A stretch of DNA of 64,000 nt from Cognatundibacterium rugosum (GTDB lineage: Bacteria; Pseudomonadota; Gammaproteobacteria; Burkholderiales; Burkholderiaceae_D), in NCBI RefSeq assembly GCF_014284365.1, contig NZ_JACOGG010000005.1, positions 179,511 to 243,510 on the forward strand, read 5' to 3'. The notes under the pieces were generated by a model that was not told the DNA's origin, did no database searches, and saw only the letters and a list, made by a program, of their open reading frames with translations. A program made the translations under genes and the position numbers. Shown one piece after another: positions 26,746 to 34,196 of this stretch (the stretch's first letter is position 1; the number at the start of each line of letters is the position of its first letter).

Positions 26746-27892
26746 GGTTCTCTCCTAACAAATTCAAAGGGTCCAGCTCTTTTGGTACATTCAGATTGCG
26801 TGGCTCATCGGGATACTTTCCACCACGTTCGCGATACACCCGCAACTGGAATACATAGGCCAGCACTTCTGCCACTGCACCGTACAAAGCCTCAGGGATT
26901 TCATCGCCCAGCTCAGTGTGCTTGTACAGCGCACGGGCCAGCGGTGGTGCTTCCAGCAGCGGTACTTTATTTTCCGCCGCGATTTCACGAATTTTGGCCG
27001 CCACGGCATCCGCACCTTTGGCGACCACCTGCGGCGCACGCATACCACCTTCTGTATATTTCAGCGCTACCGCAAAGTGGGTTGGGTTGGTCACCACTAC
27101 ATCGGCGGTCGGGATTTCCGACATCATGCGACGGCGCGCCATCTCACGCTGTTGCTGACGCATTTTGGCCTTGATCTGCGGATTACCATTGGCCTCTTTC
27201 GATTCCTGAATCACTTCCTGATGCGTCATCTTCAGCTTCTCGGCATACGCCCACATCTGGTAAGGCGCATCAATCGCCGCGATCACCACCAGTGAAGCCA
27301 CAATCGCCATAAAGCACACACCCAGCATGTGGCCCACATGGGCCGAACCGGTCTGCACCGACTCTGTGGCCAGGCTAAACATCGCCTCTTTCTGCCCCAT
27401 CACGACTACCCAGGACACACTGCCAACCAGGATGGTTTTCAATACCGCCTTAAGCAATTCAACACCGGCACGTGAGGACACCATATTGCCAAGTCCGGAA
27501 ATCGGATTCATGCGGCCAAAATTCGGTTGCAAGGCCTTGGCACTAAACAGCCAGCCACCAATCAGTAAGGGTGAAGACAGCGCCACCACCAGCAACAAGA
27601 CCGCAACCGGTGCGAAGGCCAGCGATACATCGGCCAGACTGACGAAGATCTTTTGCACCAGCAAATTGAAATCAAAAGCGACTTCACGCTCCAGACTAAG
27701 ACCAGCAATCAGGCTGTGATTGAGCTGAGTCACCAGTGAGCCCCCCATCGCCCACAAAGCGCCGCCAGCAGCCAGCAGTACCGTACAAGTCGATAACTCG
27801 CGCGAACGCGGAACGTCCCCCTCCTTGCGCGCGTCCTCCAGACGCTTGGGCGAGGCCGGTTCGGTTCTTTCGAGATCGCTTTCTTCGGCCAT
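26738..27892 (-). CDS. flhB: Flagellar export specificity switch protein FlhB
   Basis: A 384-residue protein with four membrane segments and a cytoplasmic domain containing VVTNPTHFAVAL, the NPTH autocleavage site (cut between Asn and Pro). Cleavage switches export from rod/hook to filament substrates. The N-terminus ESDLERTEPASPKRLEDARK is typical. It is the first gene of the leftward flhB-flhA-flhF-flhG-fliA-motC-motD block, with an FlhDC-box-like site 96 bp upstream. Confidence 0.96.
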   Translation of the reverse strand: MAEESDLERTEPASPKRLEDARKEGDVPRSRELSTCTVLLAAGGALWAMGGSLVTQLNHSLIAGLSLEREVAFDFNLLVQKIFVSLADVSLAFAPVAVLLLVVALSSPLLIGGWLFSAKALQPNFGRMNPISGLGNMVSSRAGVELLKAVLKTILVGSVSWVVVMGQKEAMFSLATESVQTGSAHVGHMLGVCFMAIVASLVVIAAIDAPYQMWAYAEKLKMTHQEVIQESKEANGNPQIKAKMRQQQREMARRRMMSEIPTADVVVTNPTHFAVALKYTEGGMRAPQVVAKGADAVAAKIREIAAENKVPLLEAPPLARALYKHTELGDEIPEALYGAVAEVLAYVFQLRVYRERGGKYPDEPRNLNVPKELDPLNLLGENHE

Positions 27893-28256
27893 TACCGGCT
27901 CCTGTTATTTCCGCATGGCAAACACAACTTCACCATCACACGTCTACAGTGAGCATTATTAGTGAGTCACACTGCATTGCATGCTTGGAATAAACGAGGA
28001 AAAACCCGCTTATTCGCAGATAACAGAGAAAATCGGTACTCGCGCTGACAAGCGATGCATGTGATCCGGTCAACAGCAGTGCAAATCCGCTTGAAAACGA
28101 AGCACGAGAAGGAAGGATAAAATAGGAAGTCCAACAAGGACGCGGCCCACAACCAGAAAACAGCCTGAGAACCGCGTCGTTATTAGGTGATGATGAATCG
28201 ACGGCTGATTGTCAGAAGATTCCGGATCAGCCAGAGTATTGAGGAAGAAAACGAAA
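27893..28256. other. Intergenic control region upstream of flhB
   Basis: A 364-bp gap with no supported gene. It contains the FlhDC-box-like repeat at 27988-28015 and presumably the flhB promoter. No clear terminator for the tautomerase transcript is visible. Confidence 0.45.
27988..28015. promoter_or_regulatory. FlhDC-box-like inverted repeat upstream of flhB
   Basis: GAATAAACG (27988-27996), a 10-base spacer and CGCTTATTC (28007-28015): a 9-bp inverted repeat with one mismatch. Upstream of the left half, ATGC-TTG adds further similarity to the enterobacterial FlhDC site. It lies 96 bp from the flhB start, almost the same distance as the related site from flgB, which supports a shared activator. 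Confidence 0.55.
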
Positions 28257-28637
28257 TCAGACGTGCAACATGCGCCCGCCAGCGAATGACCAGTTTTCCC
28301 AAGTCGTTTCCTTGAAGCAGACCATGACTTGCTCAGGCGACATCCCCATTGCACGAATGCCATCCATCAACGTTGCCAGCAAGGCTTTCTTGACCTTTAC
28401 GCTGCGCCCGGCCGACCATACAATTTCAATGAGCACAAAGTCATCCGTGCGCGCCTCAGACAAATCCGGATAATGGGTATCAAAGCGAAAATCTTCAGCG
28501 GGCAATTCAAGCACACGCTGAAATACATCCGTCGGCGGCACGCCGCTGACCACCAATGCGGCATGAACAGCCTGTAATACCCCATCTTTAAAGGCCGTGG
28601 TTTTGGGTTGACGCGTCGTCATGGTAACGAAAGGCAT
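28257..28637 (-). CDS. Tautomerase family protein (PF14552-like)
   Basis: A 126-residue protein beginning MPFVTM, so Pro is the first residue after Met removal, as required for the catalytic base of the tautomerase superfamily. The start at 28637 is chosen because CAGGAGACTGCC precedes it and only this start gives the N-terminal proline. The DFRFDTHYPDLSEARTDDFV stretch and W-S-A-G-R-S-V-K-V-K-K helix resemble the larger (about 130-residue) family exemplified by YrdN-type proteins. Substrate unknown. It lies 129 bp downstream of the ABC ATPase. Confidence 0.75.
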   Translation of the reverse strand: MPFVTMTTRQPKTTAFKDGVLQAVHAALVVSGVPPTDVFQRVLELPAEDFRFDTHYPDLSEARTDDFVLIEIVWSAGRSVKVKKALLATLMDGIRAMGMSPEQVMVCFKETTWENWSFAGGRMLHV

Positions 28638-28766
28638 GGCAGTCTCCTGTCTGTAGCATTTTGCAACGTAGATCTGGCAAACAACGGTAACCGCCTTAGA
28701 ATAACACATCTCCATACGCTCTACCGCGCGCCGCTCAACCAGCAACAGCAAGCCCTTGCGGCATAC

Positions 28767-29402
28767 TCACAGCTGGGAAGCCAGGTCTATCCTCGCCGTC
28801 AGAGGCACATTGGCCGGAGCCTGATAATCGCCCACCACCAGTGCGCGCTGACCCGCCTGCGCCAGGGCAGCCATCTGGGACAACACAAACGTCGCCGAAC
28901 TTTTATCCAGCGCAGCCAGCGGATCATCCAGTAAAGTCAACGCAGCACCACTCGCAAACGCCGCCGCAATCCACACCTTGCGCCGGGTACCGGCCGATAA
29001 CATCCGTATCTGCTTGAACAAATGCGGCTCCAGCGCCAGCCCGGCAATCAGCTGCGCCAGCGCCGCCTGATCAAAACCCGCATAGCGACTGGCCTGTAAA
29101 GCAAAAAATGCCTCTACCGTGAGTTCATCGTACTCCACGGTCGCCGGCGCAATCCAATATACCTGCCGCCCATAAGCTTGCGCATCCACCTGCTGCACCA
29201 CACCCGACAGGCACAGGCTGCCCGCAGCAGCTGATAACTCACCCGCCAGCAAACGCAGAAAATCCGTCTTACATTCCCCCTCCTCATCACAGACCAGCGT
29301 GACACCGGCAGCAATCGTCGCTGACCAGTCAGATAAGGTCAGCCGTCCATGCGCGATATGCAGGCCGTCGATCTGTAAAATTGCGGTGTTTTGAGTATGC
29401 AT
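28767..29402 (-). CDS. Orphan ABC-type ATPase domain protein with degenerate motifs
   Basis: A 211-residue protein with the ABC ATPase layout. The signature LSAGT (135-139, followed by RRK) is clear. The P-loop reads CDEEGECKT (38-46) instead of G-x2-G-x-G-K-S/T, although the Lys-Thr pair is kept. Walker B reads LTLLDD (155-160), with Asp where the catalytic Glu is expected, and the H-loop position has VVGDY with no His. No permease gene is adjacent. It may be a low-activity or regulatory ATPase, or the partner of a permease elsewhere. It is transcribed towards the tautomerase gene. Confidence 0.7.
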   Translation of the reverse strand: MHTQNTAILQIDGLHIAHGRLTLSDWSATIAAGVTLVCDEEGECKTDFLRLLAGELSAAAGSLCLSGVVQQVDAQAYGRQVYWIAPATVEYDELTVEAFFALQASRYAGFDQAALAQLIAGLALEPHLFKQIRMLSAGTRRKVWIAAAFASGAALTLLDDPLAALDKSSATFVLSQMAALAQAGQRALVVGDYQAPANVPLTARIDLASQL

Positions 29403-29472
29403 AGCAGCTACCGGTGATTCTTGTTAAACAAGGGAAAAAGCCAACCTAAGGCCGGCATAGTCAGACCAGCAT

Positions 29473-29599
29473 TATGGCGACAATCTATGCGCGCCACAAC
29501 CTGGGCGCATTCGTAGACGGCACTTGAAACAGGCAACAAAAAAACCCGCAAACTCCAAAGAATTTGCGGTTTTTTGTACTGACTGCGATGTCGGTATGA
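29473..29599. repeat. Imperfect direct repeat, copy A
   Basis: This aligns with 32610-32735 over its length with one indel at roughly 80% identity by eye. Both contain the hairpin with the invariant centre CAAACTCCAAAGAATTTG. Copy B abuts the 3' end of the tRNA-Leu gene; copy A has no tRNA beside it. Together the copies bracket the tetR-ABC1 kinase-DUF2867 operon. Confidence 0.75.
29538..29575 (-). terminator. Terminator of the tetR-ABC1-DUF2867 operon (in repeat copy A)
   Basis: CCGCAAA pairs with TTTGCGG around an 11-base loop, flanked by A and T runs, about 115 bp beyond the DUF2867 stop codon. Confidence 0.65.
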
Positions 29600-29691
29600 T
29601 TTCAAATCGTCCCAGTCCACCGGTTTTTTATCAATCGCAACCTGGCTGGACTGCGATGGTGCAATACATCCCGTTCATAACATTCAGTGCT

Positions 29692-30207
29692 TTACTGTTT
29701 CGCATGCTGTATCACTGCAGGAGCGATGACTTTGTGCGCAGGTCCGACAAAGAACATATACACCTTCCCCAGCATATTGTGTACATGCACGACTGTTGTG
29801 ACAGCGATGAACTGGCGGCCTTCTTTGCTTTGTTTGCTGAGTGAGACTTTGACATCGAGATGCTTGTCGCAATCGCACAAAATCACTTCCTGTTCAGACT
29901 GATAGATCAGCGAGAAGATGCCGACCTGATCGCCAATCCGGTAATCGGCAGCGGTTTTAGCAGGAAGGATGGCACGTAGCTGACCAAGGTCTTTCAAACC
30001 AAACAGACTGACCACACGATTCCGTATCTGCATTAAAAAATCGACCCAGGCCGGGGTATTACCGAAGGCATTTAAGAATACCTGCATAGCTGATATTCCT
30101 TCATGTTGATAATCCATCTGATGGCAATCGTAAAAATATGCACCGTTCAATTCGCCAGCAATCTTAGTTTTGGCAGGGATGGCTGCCTCTGTTACGTCAG
30201 GTAGCAT
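29692..30207 (-). CDS. DUF2867 family protein
   Basis: A 171-residue protein resembling DUF2867: YFYDCHQMDYQHEGISAMQV near the N-terminus, WVDFLMQIRNRVVSLFGLKD in the middle, then an alternating beta pattern. The function of the family is unknown; some members lie next to short-chain dehydrogenases or lipid genes. No signal peptide is seen. It overlaps the ABC1 kinase gene by 11 bp, so the two are probably translated together. Confidence 0.7.
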   Translation of the reverse strand: MLPDVTEAAIPAKTKIAGELNGAYFYDCHQMDYQHEGISAMQVFLNAFGNTPAWVDFLMQIRNRVVSLFGLKDLGQLRAILPAKTAADYRIGDQVGIFSLIYQSEQEVILCDCDKHLDVKVSLSKQSKEGRQFIAVTTVVHVHNMLGKVYMFFVGPAHKVIAPAVIQHAKQ

Positions 30208-31564
30208 AATCTGACCTCATTCTCTGTTGATGTATGCCCTCATTCCTCACCCAGGGCATGCCGGTATTCACCACCGCACCTAGGCTCTTCAGCATGTGTA
30301 TCAGACCAAGGTAGGCGCGGTCAAAATACGGCATATCAGGGTGGTAGCCTTCGACCTGAGCCAAAACCTGGTTGTTACGCTGATCAAGCGACACCGGATA
30401 AGGCGATTGATGAGTGAAATCGAAGCGCTCCGTACGAAAGCATTGAATTTTCCAGTCCTGTACGGCTTGCAGGACTGGCAGTACCTCATGATCGAAACGG
30501 TCTTGAGATAAATCCGGCGATAACAAATGCAGATCGACGTAGGCCAGACGCAATGCCCGGTTGCGTTCTGTCTCGTTGTCCAGCAACAGCGCGCGCCAGC
30601 TGTCGGCCATGGCGCTGCAAAACTCAGGCGACATGGCTTTAGTACAGCCAAAATCAAGTACCGCCAACCGGCCATCTGGCATGAACATGAAATTGCCTGG
30701 ATGTGGATCGGCATGCAGATAACCGAGTTCGCACACGCAATACCAGAACCAGTCGAACAACAACTGGCCAAAATGATCGCGCTGCGCCTGATCAGGATTG
30801 CTGGCGAGCCAGGCGTCCAGATGCAGTCCGTCCAATTGCTCCATGCTGAGTACGCGCGCGCTCGACAACGTCGGCATGGTGCGCGGAATGGCAATGCCGG
30901 GTAACTTGCAGTGCTGACGAAACCAGTTCAGTTGGGCAGCCTCATGCAGATAATCGAGTTCCTCCATCAGCTTGATTTCCATCTCACCCACGAAGCTGTC
31001 CACCACATCCTTGCGCGGCATGATGTCGTTTCCTAAACCCAGCGTGGTGAGCATGGTGCGCAGCATGCGGATATCGCTGGTCACGGTGGCGGCGATGCCC
31101 GGGTATTGCACTTTCACCGCCAGCATTTGCCCCTCATGTGTACGCGCATGGTGGACCTGACCGAGACTGGCTGCGGCAAAGGATAGTGGCTCGAACTGCG
31201 CATACAGCTGTTCTGGTGCTTTGCCGAATTCGCGCTGAAAAACTTTATGGATCAGCGCACGGTTCAACGGTGTCACCTGATGACAGCCTTTAGCCAGTTC
31301 ACGTCTGACGCCTGGTGGCAGAAAGTCACTGTCCAGGCTCAGCATTTGCGAAATTTTCAGCGCACTGCCTTTGAGCTGGTTCAGCGTGCGAAACAGGATG
31401 CGTCCCAGTTCTGCTTCATGCGCATCTTGCGCTGCAGCTTTGTCGGTGTCTTTGCGCATCCAGTGTCTGGCTTTATGACCCAAACGGCTGGCGCCCGCGT
31501 GGGCCAGCGCAAGGCCGGTGAGTGCGCTACGCCCCAGTTTGCTTTCCGGCGGCGCCTTACTCAT
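30197..31564 (-). CDS. ABC1/AarF/UbiB-type atypical kinase
   Basis: A 455-residue member of the ABC1 (ADCK/UbiB) atypical kinase family. The Ala-rich nucleotide loop AAASLGQVH is at 130-138, the Lys of VKVQYPG at about 151, the catalytic HADPHPGN at 284-291 and the metal-binding DFG at 304-306. The family's KxGQ motif reads KISQ (70-73), with Ser for Gly. UbiB and ADCK3 support ubiquinone biosynthesis, but this gene is not with ubi genes and seems a paralogue. It overlaps tetR by 4 bp (ATGA) and DUF2867 by 11 bp. Confidence 0.8.
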   Translation of the reverse strand: MSKAPPESKLGRSALTGLALAHAGASRLGHKARHWMRKDTDKAAAQDAHEAELGRILFRTLNQLKGSALKISQMLSLDSDFLPPGVRRELAKGCHQVTPLNRALIHKVFQREFGKAPEQLYAQFEPLSFAAASLGQVHHARTHEGQMLAVKVQYPGIAATVTSDIRMLRTMLTTLGLGNDIMPRKDVVDSFVGEMEIKLMEELDYLHEAAQLNWFRQHCKLPGIAIPRTMPTLSSARVLSMEQLDGLHLDAWLASNPDQAQRDHFGQLLFDWFWYCVCELGYLHADPHPGNFMFMPDGRLAVLDFGCTKAMSPEFCSAMADSWRALLLDNETERNRALRLAYVDLHLLSPDLSQDRFDHEVLPVLQAVQDWKIQCFRTERFDFTHQSPYPVSLDQRNNQVLAQVEGYHPDMPYFDRAYLGLIHMLKSLGAVVNTGMPWVRNEGIHQQRMRSDYAT

Positions 31565-32292
31565 TTTGCCGACTCCATACCTGTGCGCATGAGCTTGAGC
31601 ATGCCAAGTAAGCCAGAGCTGTTTTGCATCACGCGCGAGAGCTGGTTGCGCAACATGAAACTGAAGAGCTCGGACAGTTTATTGATCAGGCCACTCTGCA
31701 ACGCCGTCACAAAAATCGCCAGCGTCATATCCACCAGTTGCGTTGTATCGGCAAATTCATCCGATTCGTCCTTGAGCCAGTAGGCAATAACAGCGAACAG
31801 GTAGTCGCCGAACAAGCCGCTGATCATGTTTTTAAAATCGCAGGGCGCGATTTCTTGGCTGTCTTCGGCATGCTGCAGATACTGCAGTATCGCCCGCTTC
31901 AGACTTTGCTGACCTGGCATGTGATCGCGCATCATCAGCAAGGGCGATTTACCGAACAGGCTGCGGCTGATCTCCACAAATTCGCGATCGGCCAGCAGTA
32001 ATTCGAGCAAGCCATCGACCAGCCTTTGCAGACGTTCCTGCAGCGTGAAACTTTCCCAACCCGGCGTTTCTTCCGTCAACTCCAGTGTCACCTCTATCGC
32101 CAGTTCGTAATACGCGAACAGAATTTTTTCTTTGGTCGGAAAGTATTTGTAGATCGTCGCATCACCCACTCCGGCCATGCGTGCAATCTGCTTCATGGTG
32201 GCTGCGTCATATCCTTTTTCAGTGATCAGTTCGACGGCAGCACGGATCAGCGTACGCCGGGTTTGTTCTTGCTGGGATTTGGATGTTTTCAT
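31561..32292 (-). CDS. TetR family transcriptional regulator
   Basis: A 243-residue regulator. The N-terminal helix-turn-helix reads ELITEKGYDAATMKQIARMA followed by GVGDATIYKYFPTKEKIL, typical of TetR. The C-terminal ligand domain is larger than average. The start at 32292 gives the standard TetR N-terminus; a longer upstream reading frame runs into the terminator and is not used. It heads a three-gene operon with the ABC1 kinase and DUF2867 protein and probably autoregulates it through the inverted repeat just upstream. Confidence 0.85.
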   Translation of the reverse strand: MKTSKSQQEQTRRTLIRAAVELITEKGYDAATMKQIARMAGVGDATIYKYFPTKEKILFAYYELAIEVTLELTEETPGWESFTLQERLQRLVDGLLELLLADREFVEISRSLFGKSPLLMMRDHMPGQQSLKRAILQYLQHAEDSQEIAPCDFKNMISGLFGDYLFAVIAYWLKDESDEFADTTQLVDMTLAIFVTALQSGLINKLSELFSFMLRNQLSRVMQNSSGLLGMLKLMRTGMESAK

Positions 32293-32312
32293 AATCAATA
32301 CAAACTTTTCTT

Positions 32313-32335
32313 TAAACGTAAAAATTATGCGTTTA
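32313..32335. promoter_or_regulatory. Candidate operator for the TetR regulator
   Basis: TAAACG, 11 bases, CGTTTA: a perfect 6-bp inverted repeat 20 bp upstream of the tetR start codon. A second, wider pair (ATACAAAC near 32298 and GTTTGTAT near 32387) encloses it. The position fits autoregulation but nothing in the sequence proves binding. Confidence 0.4.
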
Positions 32336-32609
32336 CTATATACTTTGTATCTATAAATAGCAAAATTTTCTTTTTTTATAGAGAGTTTGTATCGTTTATC
32401 TTCCAATAAACGAATGAGCAAGATGCCAAAACACTTCAACACTGCCTGGCGGAAACAATTTTCACCCAAACTCGACAGTGCAAAAGCGATAAATGTGCAG
32501 TTTTTCTGGCTGACACAGATTGGATAGGTGTGTTTGTACTGAGCGGTCTGCCAGCACGCAGATAGGATACAGATAACTATCCTAGGAACGTCGATATCTG
32601 ATGGCGCCC

Positions 32610-32735
32610 TATGGCGGCAAACGATGCACACCACAATCTGACAGGATTCGCATCCGGCATTTGAAATAGACAACAAAAAACCCGCAAACTCCAAAGAATT
32701 TGCGGGTTTTTGCACTTACTGAGATGTCGATATGG
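32610..32735. repeat. Imperfect direct repeat, copy B (beside tRNA-Leu)
   Basis: This is the partner of 29473-29599. Its right edge reaches the CCA end of tRNA-Leu at 32733. Confidence 0.75.
32675..32711 (-). terminator. Terminator of the tRNA operon (in repeat copy B)
   Basis: AAAAACCCGCAAA pairs with TTTGCGGGTTTTT around the same 11-base loop as copy A, about 20 bp beyond the tRNA-Leu 3' end. Confidence 0.8.
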
Positions 32736-32825
32736 TGCCCGAGGCCGGAATCGAACCGGCACGCCCCTTTTACGGAAAGCGGCGGATTTTAAGTCCGATG
32801 TGTCTACCTATTTCACCACTCGGGC
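32733..32825 (-). tRNA. tRNA-Leu (UAA)
   Basis: A cloverleaf can be written with acceptor GCCCGAG/CTCGGGC, T-loop TTCGATT and encoded CCA. The anticodon loop CTTAAAA gives UAA. The variable arm is long, as expected for leucine tRNA, and slightly longer than in E. coli (93 nt in total). Confidence 0.92.
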
Positions 32826-32895
32826 CCATCACTACAACATGCAGCCGGAACTGCTTGCTCTGAAAAAAAAGCGCTTAACAGCGCTTTCTTTGTAC

Positions 32896-32969
32896 TGGAG
32901 GCGGGGGTCGGGATCGAACCGGCGTCTACGGCTTTGCAGGCCGCTGCATAACCACTTTGCTACCCCGCC
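32896..32969 (-). tRNA. tRNA-Cys (GCA)
   Basis: 74 nt with acceptor GGCGGGG/CCCCGCC, T-loop TTCGATC and CCA encoded. Anticodon loop CTGCAAA gives GCA. Confidence 0.95.
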
Positions 32970-33051
32970 TTTGAAATACCTCACAGCTTACGCTGCAAAA
33001 TACATCACTATTGCTCTGATAAAAACGGGGAACGTATTCCCCGATTTAATC

Positions 33052-33127
33052 TGGAGCGGGAAAAGAGTCTCGAACTCTCGACCTCAACCTTGGCAAGGTT
33101 GCGCTCTACCAACTGAGCTATTCCCGC
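33052..33127 (-). tRNA. tRNA-Gly (GCC), copy 4 in transcription order
   Basis: 76 nt with acceptor GCGGGAA/TTCCCGC, anticodon loop TTGCCAA giving GCC, and encoded CCA. Identical to the three copies upstream. Confidence 0.95.
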
Positions 33128-33155
33128 ATTAACTGTTGCCTGCTGTGTGGGTAAG

Positions 33156-33231
33156 TGGAGCGGGAAAAGAGTCTCGAACTCTCGACCTCAACCTTGGCAA
33201 GGTTGCGCTCTACCAACTGAGCTATTCCCGC
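33156..33231 (-). tRNA. tRNA-Gly (GCC), copy 3
   Basis: Identical in sequence to the copy at 33052-33127, separated from it by 28 bp. Confidence 0.95.
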
Positions 33232-33261
33232 TTTGACCATCACAACATTTACTACGAAACC

Positions 33262-33337
33262 TGGAGCGGGAAAAGAGTCTCGAACTCTCGACCTCAACCT
33301 TGGCAAGGTTGCGCTCTACCAACTGAGCTATTCCCGC
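33262..33337 (-). tRNA. tRNA-Gly (GCC), copy 2
   Basis: Identical to the other copies; a 30-bp spacer separates it from copy 3. Confidence 0.95.
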
Positions 33338-33359
33338 ATTACATTTCATCGAAGGTACT

Positions 33360-33435
33360 TGGAGCGGGAAAAGAGTCTCGAACTCTCGACCTCAACCTTG
33401 GCAAGGTTGCGCTCTACCAACTGAGCTATTCCCGC
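33360..33435 (-). tRNA. tRNA-Gly (GCC), copy 1
   Basis: Identical to the other copies; a 22-bp spacer separates it from copy 2. It lies 50 bp downstream of the pgsA stop codon. Confidence 0.95.
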
Positions 33436-33485
33436 ATCGACGAAAGACCAAAATTATATAGCACTCCGAAATTATGTCAAGCGGG

Positions 33486-34079
33486 CTAACTCACTTTGTC
33501 CTGTTGCTCTGTGCTTTCCTTGATCAGCGGCCAGGCTTTCTTGAGGTAATAGCACATAGACCAGACTGTCAGCACGGCTGCCACCAGCAATAACCAGGAG
33601 CCGACCAGTACGGAATCGATCACACCAAACAGCATGTCGTAATACAGCAGCATAGGAATGGCGACCATCTGTGCCGTGGTTTTAATTTTACCCAGCGAGC
33701 TGACTGCTACCGATTTCGACGCCCCGATCAGCGCCATCCATTCACGCAATGCAGAGATGGTAATCTCACGCCCTATGATCACAAACGCGATCACGGCATT
33801 CACCCTGTCCAGCTGCACCAACACCAGCAAGGCACCGGCTACCATCAGCTTGTCAGCCACCGGATCGAGGAAGGCGCCGAACGAGGAAGTCTGATTCCAG
33901 CGCCTCGCCAGAAAACCATCAAACCAGTCAGTCACTGCCGCAACGATAAACACGATGGTCGAAGCAAGGCCCTTATGGAAAGGGCTCAGCCACGCATCCG
34001 GCAAATAAAAAACACCGACCACCAGGGGAATCAATGCAACACGCAACCAGGTCAGCAGTATCGGAAAATTTAAGGGCAT
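33486..34079 (-). CDS. pgsA: CDP-diacylglycerol-glycerol-3-phosphate 3-phosphatidyltransferase
   Basis: A 197-residue membrane enzyme that makes phosphatidylglycerophosphate, the first committed step to phosphatidylglycerol and cardiolipin. The CDP-alcohol phosphotransferase motif D-G-x2-A-R-x8-G-x3-D-x3-D is intact (DGFLARRWN followed by GAFLDPVAD). Start at 34079 (MPLNFPILLTWLRV) matches the usual N-terminus; an upstream ATG at 34115 is less likely. It follows uvrC and precedes the tRNA cluster. Confidence 0.93.
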   Translation of the reverse strand: MPLNFPILLTWLRVALIPLVVGVFYLPDAWLSPFHKGLASTIVFIVAAVTDWFDGFLARRWNQTSSFGAFLDPVADKLMVAGALLVLVQLDRVNAVIAFVIIGREITISALREWMALIGASKSVAVSSLGKIKTTAQMVAIPMLLYYDMLFGVIDSVLVGSWLLLVAAVLTVWSMCYYLKKAWPLIKESTEQQDKVS

Positions 34080-34196
34080 GACTTTGTTATGAGGTTCAGG
34101 CCAGTGGTTCAGCATGGCTGACGACTACCGCTTTTGCGTGTCGCGTACCGTGCTGACTTCACCGTTTTTATAAGAAATTCCGCCCATTATATTTGT

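Larger units (their letters stand above)
32293..32732. other. AT-rich control region and tRNA trailer
   Basis: A 440-bp region. 32293-32420 is strikingly AT-rich and contains a likely TetR operator. 32610-32735 is repeat copy B with its terminator. No gene is supported. Confidence 0.5.

Noticed and set aside
29408..29620. Minus-strand 70-residue frame between the ABC ATPase and DUF2867 genes
   Set aside because: It is a translation of repeat copy A and shares its peptide with the frame in copy B only because the DNA repeats; no start signal.
32577..32762. Minus-strand frame and long N-terminal extension of the TetR protein
   Set aside because: They cross the tRNA-Leu gene, its terminator and the repeat; the TetR start at 32292 gives a normal HTH N-terminus.
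33052..33435. Regular direct repeats of 76 bp with 22-30 bp spacers, resembling a CRISPR array
   Set aside because: Each repeat folds as a complete tRNA-Gly with GCC anticodon and CCA, and spacers are not unique-foreign in character. No cas genes are nearby.
33136..33489. Reading frames with repeated peptide GKESRTLDLNLGKVALYQLS
   Set aside because: They are read-through of the repeated tRNA-Gly genes on the opposite strand and repeat exactly with them.
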